DNA from: Haloarcula hispanica ATCC 33960
Lineage (GTDB): Archaea > Halobacteriota > Halobacteria > Halobacteriales > Haloarculaceae
Length of the DNA: 64,000 nt
NCBI RefSeq assembly: GCF_000223905.1
Contig: NC_015948.1
Coordinates: forward strand, 124,001 to 188,000
Direction of reading: 5' to 3'
Shown: one piece after another, positions 1 through 7,765 of the stretch
How positions within the stretch are numbered: position 1 is the first letter of the stretch
Layout: the number at the start of each line of letters is the position of its first letter
Position numbers and translations under genes: made by a program
The notes under the pieces: generated by a model
Seen by the model: only the letters and a program-made list of their open reading frames with translations
The model's database searches: none
Told to the model about the DNA's origin: nothing

Positions 1-576
1 GCGTTCCTCCGTGACTTCGAGCCCAGTCGGAATCCGCGATGAGAGACACGCCATCGAGGGCTTGTCGGCTACGGAGAGGTCGTACTCGCGGGCGATTTCG
101 CGGACTTCGGACTTCTCGATGTCGTGTTCCAGCAGCGGGGAGTAGGCGTCCAGTTCTTCGACGGCGCGCAGGCCGGGGCGGTGGCCCTCGCCCACGTCGG
201 AGGCGTTCGTCCCGTCACACACCACGTCGATGCCGAGTTCGCGGGCGCGGTCGTACATCGCGCCCAGGCGCATCGACCGGCAGTGGTAACACCGCATGTC
301 GTCGTTCTGGATGAACTCGTCGCTGTCGAGTTCGGAGAACTCCACGATTTCGTGACGGATACCGATCTCCTCCGCGACGCGCGTGGCGTCCGTCAGTTCG
401 GCAGCGGGGAGCGTCTCGGACTTGGCGGTACAGGCGATAGCGTCGTCGCCGAGGGCGTCGTAAGCCAGTGCGGCGACGACACTCGAATCGACCCCACCGG
501 AGAAGGCGATAAGCACGCCGTCTCGCGACTTGAGGTCTTCGCGGGCGGCCGCTAGCTTCTCCGAAACAGCAGACAT
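1..576 (-). CDS. larE: LarE-type PP-loop sulfur transferase (C-terminus outside window)
   Basis: ATP-pyrophosphatase of the LarE family, which adenylates a substrate carboxylate and inserts sulfur during maturation of the nickel-pincer cofactor; paralogues of unknown substrate are common in archaea. The 192 visible residues start with a PP-loop, SGGVDSS, at about residues 26-32. A CxxC pair lies at C96 and C99, and a later Cys (C177, in SMACLSSRIP) aligns with the sulfur-donor Cys of the family. Three such cysteines suggest the variant that carries a [4Fe-4S] cluster rather than the sacrificial-Cys form; that is inference. The frame is open to the window edge, so roughly the last third is missing. 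The ATG at 574-576 is the only good start. The gene is divergent from the MutS-like gene. Confidence 0.85.
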   Translation of the reverse strand, partial: MSAVSEKLAAAREDLKSRDGVLIAFSGGVDSSVVAALAYDALGDDAIACTAKSETLPAAELTDATRVAEEIGIRHEIVEFSELDSDEFIQNDDMRCYHCRSMRLGAMYDRARELGIDVVCDGTNASDVGEGHRPGLRAVEELDAYSPLLEHDIEKSEVREIAREYDLSVADKPSMACLSSRIPTGLEVTEER

Positions 577-718
577 GGGATTCCTTTCTCGGTGGAGCGC
601 AAAAACGCCTTCGCGTTCGGTGTTTAGCTGACGTAGTCGAAGCGGTGTCGACTACCCACTCCGCCGCCGGAGCCGCTGGCAACGGGTTTTTTCTCGCTGG
701 CGTCGAATGGGCGGGCAG

Positions 719-2767
719 ATGGAGCTCGAATCGGTTCCGGGCGTCGGGGCAAAGACAGCCGCGGCGCTCCGGGAACTAGACGATCCGGAGGCGGCACTCC
801 GGGACGGCGACGTGGCGTCGCTCGCACACGCACCGGGCATCAGCGAGGGTCGGGCCGCCCGCATCGCTCGCGGTGCGATCCGGGCCGAACACGACGACCC
901 CGGTGGGTTCACCGCGACGAAACGCGCCCGGGAAATCCACGAGGATGCACTGGCCCTGTTGACCGAGCGGACAGTGACCGACTACGCCGCGAAGCGACTG
1001 GAGACGATCTATCCCAGCGGCGTCCGCAGCCGCATCGAGGAGGTCCGGGCGTTCGCCGAGTCGGCGATGGCCCGCGACCCCGACCCGGCAGTTCTCGACG
1101 CCCTGTCGGCCGTCGAACCGCTTTCTGAACCCGGCGACGTGCGGGTCCGGGACCGCTGTCTGGCGACCCGCGACGCCGAGCGCTACGCCGACGCGCAGGC
1201 CGCGATTCCGGAGGTCAGTGTCGAGGTCGTCGACGACGCCCGCCAGCTGGCCGAACTCGCCCGCTCGTACTCGACGGTCGTCGCGCTGGACGAGGCCTTC
1301 GCCGGTGTTGACGTGGATGGCGATGTCCGGGTAGAACCGAACGCGCTCGAAGAGCCCGAATCCGTCGTGCCCGAACGCGTGCTCACCTTCTTCGCTCGCA
1401 ACCGCGACCGGATACGGGCCGCTGCCGAGGTCCACCGCGTCGCCGACCTCGATTCGCCGTGTGACCTGGAGACGCTCCTGTCGGCGCTCGACCAGCTCGA
1501 CGAGGACGGGAGCGTCAGCGGCGACGAGGAGCTCGACCGCCTCGCCACCGCCGTCGACGACCTCGACGCGGCGGTCTCCACGGCTGAAAGCGTCGCCAAC
1601 GACCACCTCCGGGAGGCCATCGAGGAGCAGGACGTGACCATCGAGGGGACGGACCTGCTGTCGCTGGTCGAACGCGGCGCGGGCGTCGACTCGCTGCTCC
1701 AGCGGGAACTGGCCGACGAGTACGCCGCCGCCGTCGAGAAAGCCCGCGACCACCTCGTCGACGCGCTGGCGCTCCGAGACATGGAGGCGACGGCGCGCCG
1801 GGCCTTCCCCGACGAGCCGGCCTACCCGGTCGAACACAGCGAGGACGTCGTCGCCCGTCTCCGCGAGGAACTGACCGCCGCGCGCGACCAGCGCGCGACC
1901 CGCCGGAAACGGGAGCTGGCCGACGACCTCGCCGAGATGCGCGAGGCAGCCGAGTCGCTGGTCGACGCGACGCTGGAACTGGACGTGGAGCTGGCCATCG
2001 CCCGCTTCGCCGCGGACTTCGACTGCACGATGCCGGACCTGACCGAGTCCGAGGGCGTCGCCATCGAGGGCGGGCGCTCGCCGCTGCTCGACGTGCCCTT
2101 CGAAACAGTCGAGCCCGTCGACTACGCTGTCGAGGGCGTCACCGTCCTCTCGGGGGTCAACAGCGGCGGCAAGACCTCGACGCTGGACCTCGTGGCGCTG
2201 GTGACGACGCTCGCCCACATGGGCCTGCCCGTCCCGGCGGAGTCTGCCCGCGTCGGCCGGGTTTCGGAACTCCACTACCACGCCAAGACCCAGGGCACGC
2301 TGGACGCCGGCGCGTTCGAGGCCACGCTGCGGGAGTTCGGGGACCTCGTCGCGGACGTCGATCACCGCAACCCGGGACGAGACGACGGTGCCGCTACCGA
2401 CGGCCCAGCGGCCGGGACCGACGACCGCCCGGTGATGGTGCTGGTCGACGAACTCGAGTCGATAACCGAACCCGGGGCCAGCGCGAAGATTATGGCCGGC
2501 ATCCTCGAAGCGCTCGGCGAACGACAGGCCACGGCGATTTTCGTCTCCCACCTCGCACGCGACATCAGCGAGGCCGCCGAGACCGACATCAGCATCGACG
2601 GCATCGAAGCCAAGGGGCTGGAAAACGGCGAACTGCGCGTCGAGCGCTCGCCTGTCAAGGGGAAACTTGCCCGCTCGACGCCGGAACTCATCGTCGAGAA
2701 GCTCGCCGACGACGGTGCCGACGATGCCGATGGGTTCTACAGTGATCTACTCGGGAAGTTCGAGTAG
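719..2767 (+). CDS. MutS-family ATPase with N-terminal helix-hairpin-helix (MutS2/MutS5-like)
   Basis: DNA-binding ATPase of the MutS superfamily, 682 aa. The N-terminus (ESVPGVGAKTAAALREL) is a helix-hairpin-helix-type segment. A long, charged, probably coiled-coil clamp/lever region occupies about residues 100-430. The ABC-type ATPase follows, with Walker A GVNSGGKTS near residues 479-487 and the Walker B stretch MVLVDELES later. There is no MutS-I mismatch-recognition domain with a Phe-x-Glu motif, which separates it from the full MutS1 at 51279-54080. An in-frame ATG at 707 adds four residues (MGGQ); I prefer 719 because the HhH segment follows directly and a T-rich box at 685-691 lies about 30 bases upstream. 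Role in recombination or repair is inferred from the family. Confidence 0.85.
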   Translation: MELESVPGVGAKTAAALRELDDPEAALRDGDVASLAHAPGISEGRAARIARGAIRAEHDDPGGFTATKRAREIHEDALALLTERTVTDYAAKRLETIYPSGVRSRIEEVRAFAESAMARDPDPAVLDALSAVEPLSEPGDVRVRDRCLATRDAERYADAQAAIPEVSVEVVDDARQLAELARSYSTVVALDEAFAGVDVDGDVRVEPNALEEPESVVPERVLTFFARNRDRIRAAAEVHRVADLDSPCDLETLLSALDQLDEDGSVSGDEELDRLATAVDDLDAAVSTAESVANDHLREAIEEQDVTIEGTDLLSLVERGAGVDSLLQRELADEYAAAVEKARDHLVDALALRDMEATARRAFPDEPAYPVEHSEDVVARLREELTAARDQRATRRKRELADDLAEMREAAESLVDATLELDVELAIARFAADFDCTMPDLTESEGVAIEGGRSPLLDVPFETVEPVDYAVEGVTVLSGVNSGGKTSTLDLVALVTTLAHMGLPVPAESARVGRVSELHYHAKTQGTLDAGAFEATLREFGDLVADVDHRNPGRDDGAATDGPAAGTDDRPVMVLVDELESITEPGASAKIMAGILEALGERQATAIFVSHLARDISEAAETDISIDGIEAKGLENGELRVERSPVKGKLARSTPELIVEKLADDGADDADGFYSDLLGKFE

Positions 2768-2861
2768 CGACGGCCGGCGAAACCGCGCCCCCTCGTGTAC
2801 CTGTCACTGCTCGTGAAGCTGTGGCAAATGGTTAAGTGGGCCGCGAAGCTCGGTGAAAGTG

Positions 2862-3989
2862 ATGAGCGACGACCCCGAGGACCGGATGCTCGGCTGGGAC
2901 GAGTCCGTCTTTCGGGACGAACACGTCTTCGAAATCGACTGGCTCCCGGAGACGTTCAAACACCGGGACACCCAGATGGAGACGCTGAAGTACGCGCTCC
3001 GGCCGGCCGTCCGCGGGTCGCGCCCGCTCAACGTCATCGCCCGCGGACCGCCCGGAACGGGGAAGACGACGGCCGTCCAGATACTGTTCGACGAACTCAC
3101 CGCCCAGACGGACGTGAAAACCGTGCGGGTGAACTGCCAGATGGACTCGACGCGCTATGCCGTCTTCTCGCGCCTGTTCGCCGAGATATTCGACTACGAA
3201 CCACCGTCCTCGGGCATCTCCTTCAAGAAATTGTTCTCACAGATCACCGACAAACTGGTCGAGGAAGACGAGGTGCTCGTCGTCGCCCTTGACGACGTGA
3301 ACTACCTGTTCTACGAGAGCGAGGCCAGTGACACGCTGTACTCGCTGTTGCGCGCCCACGAGGCCCACTCCGGCGCGAAAATCGGCGTTATCTGTGTCTC
3401 CTCGGACCTCGAACTGGACGTCATCGACGCCCTCGATACCCGCGTCCAGTCCGTGTTCCGCCCGGAGGAGGTGTATTTCAACCCCTACGGACAGGCCGAA
3501 ATCGCGGACATCCTGGGCGAGCGCGCCGACCGGGGGTTCAACGAAGGTGTCGTCGGCCCCACGGTGCTTGACCGCGTCGCCGAACTGACCGAAGAACAGG
3601 GCGGGGACCTCCGGGTCGGTATCGACCTCCTGCGCCGGGCCGGGATGAACGCCGAGATGCGTGCCTCCCGCTCTGTCGAAACGGAGGACGTCGAGGAGGC
3701 CTACGACAAGTCCAAATACGTCCACCTCTCCCGCCGGTTGCGGGAACTGTCAGACTCGGAAACCGCGCTCGTGGAGGTCATCGCCGCCCACGACGGCCAG
3801 CAAGCCGGCGACATCTACGACGCCTTCTCCGAGCAGACAGACCTGGGTTACACCCGGTACTCCGAGATCATCAACAAGCTCGACCAGCTCGACATCATCG
3901 ACGCCGACTACACCAACGTCGAGGGTCGCGGTCGGTCGCGGGAGCTGACGCTCAACTACGACGCCGATGCGGTGCTGGAGCGACTGTAA
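2862..3989 (+). CDS. orc1/cdc6: Orc1/Cdc6-type replication initiator, AAA+ ATPase
   Basis: Archaeal origin-binding and helicase-loading family, 375 aa from the ATG at 2862. AAA+ domain: Walker A GPPGTGKT at residues 62-69 and Walker B VVALDDVNYL. The C-terminal winged helix includes ALVEVIAAHDGQQAGDIYD. An upstream in-frame GTG at 2853 would add three residues. The ATG at 2862 fits better because TTAAGT at 2832-2837 sits about 27 bases before it, as expected for a leaderless haloarchaeal transcript. The flanking gaps are short (about 90 bases upstream, 43 downstream) and I see no origin recognition box repeats in them, so this may be one of the several cdc6 paralogues without its own adjacent origin. 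Confidence 0.93.
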   Translation: MSDDPEDRMLGWDESVFRDEHVFEIDWLPETFKHRDTQMETLKYALRPAVRGSRPLNVIARGPPGTGKTTAVQILFDELTAQTDVKTVRVNCQMDSTRYAVFSRLFAEIFDYEPPSSGISFKKLFSQITDKLVEEDEVLVVALDDVNYLFYESEASDTLYSLLRAHEAHSGAKIGVICVSSDLELDVIDALDTRVQSVFRPEEVYFNPYGQAEIADILGERADRGFNEGVVGPTVLDRVAELTEEQGGDLRVGIDLLRRAGMNAEMRASRSVETEDVEEAYDKSKYVHLSRRLRELSDSETALVEVIAAHDGQQAGDIYDAFSEQTDLGYTRYSEIINKLDQLDIIDADYTNVEGRGRSRELTLNYDADAVLERL

Positions 3990-4032
3990 TACAACGTCGG
4001 AAAACGTATTCTATCGGCAAAACGGAACCGAG

Positions 4033-4818
4033 TCAGTCCATCTTCTCGAACGTCGTTTCGGCCCACTGGACGGCGTAGTCAGCGCCGTACTCCAGATAGG
4101 CGTCGGTGTCGAGCGCGGCAAACGGCGCGGGCAGGTCGAGTCCGTGCTTGACGCCGCTACAGGCGAGTTCGGCGGCCGCGGCGAACTCCGTTTGGCCCTG
4201 GGCGATTTCGCTGGGGAGGTCTTCGAGGCGGGGCTGGAGGCGCTCGCCGGCATCCTCCCATGCCGCGTACAGCTCGGGGTAGTCGTCGGCCCAGTCGGCG
4301 AACTCCGCGCGGGTCTGGAGGCCCAGATACGCTGTGTACACCGCCGCTGCGAGCTGGTACCGGGCGTTGGCGTCGAGGTGGTCCTCGGTGGCGGCCACGA
4401 ACTCCGGGTAGCGCTCGCCGAAGAAGCCAAGGAAATGCTCAGGTTCGTCGAGACTGACCTCGACGAGCGCCTCGGCGATGAGAAACGAGACGAAGTCGTC
4501 CGGCGAGGTCTCCAGCCGTGGCTTGACAAACACGCAGGGCGGGACTGTCTGGTGTGTCCAGGCGACACCGCCGTCCCCCGGCATCCCGATAGTCAGGTCG
4601 CTGCCGATGTACTCCTGTAGTACCTCCGGGGCTGTGGTCGGCAGCCACGCACCGTCGTAAGAAATCTGGTCGAGGCTGTCAGTCACCAGCAGGAGTTCCT
4701 CGGCGACTGCGGGGTCCAGCGTCTCGAAGTCACGGTCGCAGTTCAGTACGAGTGTCTCAGGGGCGTAGGCCGCACGTACTGCCGGCAGTTCGCCGGTCAG
4801 TGAACGCTCGGTGAACAT
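4033..4818 (-). CDS. Conserved haloarchaeal protein of unknown function
   Basis: Acidic, soluble 261-residue protein with no signal peptide or membrane segment. The middle and C-terminal parts (about residues 110-250) are mostly predicted helix, rich in Ala, Glu and aromatic residues. I recognise no catalytic motif. It ends convergently 43 bases from the orc1/cdc6 gene, and its ATG abuts the stop codon of a 31-residue membrane protein gene read in the same direction (4819-4914), so the two are probably co-transcribed from the promoter before the small gene. Composition and codon use match its neighbours, so I am confident it is real, but I cannot assign a function. Confidence 0.8.
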   Translation of the reverse strand: MFTERSLTGELPAVRAAYAPETLVLNCDRDFETLDPAVAEELLLVTDSLDQISYDGAWLPTTAPEVLQEYIGSDLTIGMPGDGGVAWTHQTVPPCVFVKPRLETSPDDFVSFLIAEALVEVSLDEPEHFLGFFGERYPEFVAATEDHLDANARYQLAAAVYTAYLGLQTRAEFADWADDYPELYAAWEDAGERLQPRLEDLPSEIAQGQTEFAAAAELACSGVKHGLDLPAPFAALDTDAYLEYGADYAVQWAETTFEKMD

Positions 4819-4914
4819 CTACGCCGAGAACAGGACGAGGTTGATGACGATGCCGATTGACAGCAGTGCTGACACGCCGATTGTTCCGAGGACGATTTTC
4901 GTGGCCTTGCTCAT
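4819..4914 (-). CDS. 31-residue single-pass membrane microprotein
   Basis: Translates to MSKATKIVLGTIGVSALLSI followed by GIVINLVLFSA: a lysine-rich start and one hydrophobic helix. The stop codon directly abuts the ATG of the 261-residue gene downstream. A TTTTAA box on the minus strand (4939-4946) lies 26-32 bases before the ATG, the spacing of a leaderless haloarchaeal promoter. Small one-helix proteins of this kind are common in haloarchaea; the function is unknown. Confidence 0.7.
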   Translation of the reverse strand: MSKATKIVLGTIGVSALLSIGIVINLVLFSA

Positions 4915-4985
4915 GCCAATGAGTATCTCGGGCCGGACATTAAAACTTGAGAAACGATTTTCCAGGTCCGAGCCGTCCATCGGGT

Positions 4986-5372
4986 ATGCGCCGCGAACGC
5001 GTTTCCACGGGCACAGACTGGGAACAGCAAGTCGGCTATTCGCGAGCGATACGCGCTGGCGACACCGTCCGCGTCGCCGGTACCATCGCCACGGACGACG
5101 ACGGCGAGGTCGTCGCGCCGGGAGACCCGTACGAACAGACGAAACACGCCTTCGGTATCGTCGAGGACGCGCTCGCTTCTCTCGACGCCGCTATTGAGGA
5201 CGTGGTCCAGACCCGGATGTACGTCACCGATATCGACGACCAGGAGCGGGTCGGCGAGGCCCACAGCGAGTTCTTCGGCGACGTGCGCCCCGCGGCGACG
5301 ATGGTCGAGGTGAGCGGACTGGCAACACCCGAGGCCGTCGTCGAGGTCGAAGCCGTCGCGCAGGTCGAGTGA
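4986..5372 (+). CDS. RidA/YjgF family deaminase
   Basis: 128-residue RidA-family protein. The family hydrolyses reactive enamine/imine intermediates made by PLP enzymes and forms trimers. Seen in sequence: the GDTVRVAGTIATDDDGEVV segment and DVVQTRMYVTD with the conserved Arg in the middle, and a C-terminal part ending EVEAVAQVE, close to the family end (usually IEVEAVA). The ATG at 4986 is chosen: upstream in-frame codons belong to the divergent promoter region. It is divergent from the small membrane protein gene at 4819-4914 and convergent with the MATE transporter. Confidence 0.9.
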   Translation: MRRERVSTGTDWEQQVGYSRAIRAGDTVRVAGTIATDDDGEVVAPGDPYEQTKHAFGIVEDALASLDAAIEDVVQTRMYVTDIDDQERVGEAHSEFFGDVRPAATMVEVSGLATPEAVVEVEAVAQVE

Positions 5373-5413
5373 CGCGGTCGACAGCGGGCCGGTGTGGCTG
5401 ATAGCCTCCGGCG

Positions 5414-6883
5414 TCAGTCGTCAGTCGCACCGACGCCCGCCCGTCTGGCAACGTCGCGCCACCCGCCGGACCAGAACCGCCCCGCGTTGACCGCGGCCTT
5501 CAGGTAGAAGTCGCCGACGAGCGCAGCGAAGATTGCGGGTAGTCCGAGTCCGAGGCCCGGCGAGACGGCGACGCCGACGAGTGGGACCGTCACGATGAAC
5601 GACGATGGGAGGGCGAGCGCGGCCACCGGGAGCCGGTAGCAGTAGCCGCCCAGAAACGTCCCGTACAGCGGCCAGCGGGTGTCACCAGCGCCACGAAGGC
5701 TGCCCCGCATCGTCCGGGAGATGGAGAAGCCGGCGACGAGCAGGCCGAAGACGCGGACGAACGCTGCCGCCAGATCGGGGTAGGCCGTCCCGAACAGGGC
5801 GACGATAGGGCGGGCAAACACCACGAGCAGGACCGCCGCGACGAGCTGGACGGCGAGCGCGACGCGAAGCGTTTGCCAGCCGTAGGCGGTCGCCTCCCGC
5901 TCGTCACCGGCACCCAGCGACTGCCCGACCAGCGTTGACGCGGCGGTCGCATAGCCCCACGCCGGCATCAGCGCGAGCAGCATGACCCGGCGGCCGATGG
6001 CGTAGGCCGCGAGCGTCGGCGTCCCCAGCACGCCGAGGATGAACAGGAACGGAAAGCGGGCGAACGTCTGGAGCAGTCGCATTCCGGACAGCGGGAGCGC
6101 GACGCGGACGATTTCGCGCATGAGGTCGGCGCTGAACTGTGTTCCGCCGGGCCGGAGCGTGACGACGTAGCGCCCGGACAGCAACAGTCCGAGGAAAATC
6201 ACCGCCGCGAGCGTGTTCGCGATGGCCGTCCCCCACGCCGCACCGGCGATGCCGAGTTCGGGGAACGGGCCCACCCCGAAGATGAGGACGGCGTTGAGCG
6301 CGACGTTCGTCGGCAGCGTGAGCAGGCGGACGTACATCGGCGTCTTCGTGTCGGCGCTGCCGGCCAGCGCGCGGGCGGCGACCATGCTCCAGAACCGCGG
6401 GGCCAGCGACAGCATCACGATAGCCAGATACGTCGCGCCGAACCGGATGGTCGCCGGATCGTCGGTGAGAACCCCCACCAGAAGATCCGGATAGCGCCAG
6501 CAGAGCGCCGACAGCGGGATGGAGATGAGCAACGCGATCCACAGCGATTGCTTGACAGCGAGGTTCGCGCGCTCGGGCTGGTCGGCTCCCTGCAGCCGTG
6601 AGACGACGCTTATCGTCCCGGAGGAGACCGCCAGCGAGAGCCCGAACCCGACGAAGTAGTACTGGAAGCCGAGTTCGAGGCCGGCAATAGCCGCGTCACC
6701 GAGCGCCAGGCCGACCATCAGGAAGTCGGCGAGGCGCAGCAGGATCCGGAGCCCGCCGGTGACCATCACCGGCGCGGCGAGATCTGTCGCGGCAGTCGCC
6801 TTCTCTCGGTCGACGAGCCCTGCACTGGCCAGCAATGCCGGGAACGCAGTCAGAAGACGACGGAGGCGACCACCAGTCGACAT
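5414..6883 (-). CDS. MATE family multidrug/sodium efflux transporter
   Basis: 489-residue polytopic membrane protein with about 12 hydrophobic segments in two halves, as in MATE (NorM/DinF) antiporters that exchange Na+ or H+ for cationic compounds. Family-like stretches: the N-terminal LAAPVMVTGGLRILLRLADF and the second-half VALPLSGMRLLQ. The frame stays open upstream to 7072, but those codons overlap the divergent gene at 6968 and read as arginine-rich noise, so the start is the ATG at 6881-6883, just before the first hydrophobic segment. Substrate cannot be told from sequence. Confidence 0.88.
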   Translation of the reverse strand: MSTGGRLRRLLTAFPALLASAGLVDREKATAATDLAAPVMVTGGLRILLRLADFLMVGLALGDAAIAGLELGFQYYFVGFGLSLAVSSGTISVVSRLQGADQPERANLAVKQSLWIALLISIPLSALCWRYPDLLVGVLTDDPATIRFGATYLAIVMLSLAPRFWSMVAARALAGSADTKTPMYVRLLTLPTNVALNAVLIFGVGPFPELGIAGAAWGTAIANTLAAVIFLGLLLSGRYVVTLRPGGTQFSADLMREIVRVALPLSGMRLLQTFARFPFLFILGVLGTPTLAAYAIGRRVMLLALMPAWGYATAASTLVGQSLGAGDEREATAYGWQTLRVALAVQLVAAVLLVVFARPIVALFGTAYPDLAAAFVRVFGLLVAGFSISRTMRGSLRGAGDTRWPLYGTFLGGYCYRLPVAALALPSSFIVTVPLVGVAVSPGLGLGLPAIFAALVGDFYLKAAVNAGRFWSGGWRDVARRAGVGATDD

Positions 6884-6967
6884 CGCTCTGACCTGGGAAG
6901 TCCAGCCCCCTGTGGGTTTCGGGACGAGGCCATAGACTTTTCTCCCGTAACGCCGACAGGCCAGCAC

Positions 6968-7414
6968 ATGCCTTCCGTCGAAGCCGGCGAGACGTTCACC
7001 GAGACGCGGACGTTCCAGCCCGAAGATGTCGACCAGTTCGCTGCCCTCTCCGGAGACGACCAGCCTCGCCACACGGAGCCTGACGGAGATGGTCGGCGGA
7101 TGGTTCAGGGGCTGCTCACCGCGTCGCTGTTGACCAGTATCGGCGGCGACCTCGAAGTGCTCGCCTCGCAGATGGACCTGCAGTTCCAGCGCCCGGTGTA
7201 CACCGGTGAGACGCTAGTCTGCGAGCTGACGGTAGTGAACGTTGACCCACGTCCCGACGCCGGCGTCGCTCTCGTGGGCGACGTGACCGTCCGGCGCAGC
7301 AATCGCGGCGACGAACCCAGTCAGGCCGACACAGCCGCGGCGAAATCGACCGATGGCGACACCGCTGACACCGTCGTGCTCGAAGCGACTGTCGAGGGAA
7401 TAATCAGGGAATGA
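6968..7414 (+). CDS. MaoC-like hotdog-fold protein
   Basis: 148-residue hotdog-domain protein. The N-terminal half (ETFTETRTFQPEDVDQFAALSGDDQPRH cut at several points) follows the pattern of MaoC-type dehydratases, where Asp and His of a D-x4-H motif sit in this region; here it reads SGDDQPRH. The segment MVQGLLTASLLTSI matches the hotdog central helix. The C-terminal part holds a low-complexity linker (residues about 118-135). Substrate unknown; enoyl-CoA hydratase or thioesterase-like roles are possible. An AGACTTTTC box 25-32 bases upstream fits a leaderless start. Overlaps the convergent ferredoxin gene by 11 bases. Confidence 0.75.
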   Translation: MPSVEAGETFTETRTFQPEDVDQFAALSGDDQPRHTEPDGDGRRMVQGLLTASLLTSIGGDLEVLASQMDLQFQRPVYTGETLVCELTVVNVDPRPDAGVALVGDVTVRRSNRGDEPSQADTAAAKSTDGDTADTVVLEATVEGIIRE

Positions 7415-7649
7415 GCTGTTCGCCGTCGTCGTCGTAAATCGTGATGGCGTCGACCGGACAGGACCGGGCCGCGAACTTCGCGTCCAGTTCGGCGTCGTCG
7501 GGGACCTCCCGGACAAACACGTCCTCCTCGCGTTCCTCGCTGTCCGCCAGCACCGCCTTGCCGGCGTCCTCGTCGCGCTCGAAGGCGTCCCACTCGGCGA
7601 CACACTGGAACATCCCGATACAGGTGTCGTAGTCGTACTCGACTCGCAT
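7404..7649 (-). CDS. Small single-cluster ferredoxin
   Basis: 81-residue acidic protein. Cluster ligands visible: C10 and C16 (CIGMFQC) with Met at the usual second-Cys position, and a distal Cys-Pro (SCPVDAI). Three cysteines with the second replaced suggest a [3Fe-4S] cluster, or a labile fourth site in a [4Fe-4S] cluster, of the type used as an electron donor to P450 or other oxidoreductases. The high acidity is the usual haloadaptation. It is not in an operon with an obvious redox partner; its 3' end overlaps the convergent hotdog gene. Confidence 0.85.
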   Translation of the reverse strand: MRVEYDYDTCIGMFQCVAEWDAFERDEDAGKAVLADSEEREEDVFVREVPDDAELDAKFAARSCPVDAITIYDDDGEQLIP

Positions 7650-7765
7650 ACCTCGTGTTGGCCGCTCGCGGGCAAAGGCGTTCCCCCTCGGTGCTCGATC
7701 CGCCAGTGAGTCGATGCGGTTGCAGTGCGACAGTTTAAATCGGGACAGGACCCAAGCGGGGTGTA

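Noticed and set aside
776..2551. 591-codon open frame antisense to the MutS-like gene
   Set aside because: It follows the codon-position GC bias of the real gene on the other strand; composition is Arg/Gly/Val-rich without family motifs. Same verdict for other long antisense frames such as 14368-17061 (minus) and 17950-19536 (plus).
2768..2861. Possible replication origin beside orc1/cdc6
   Set aside because: The flanking gaps are 94 and 43 bases and show no repeated origin recognition boxes or long AT-rich region.
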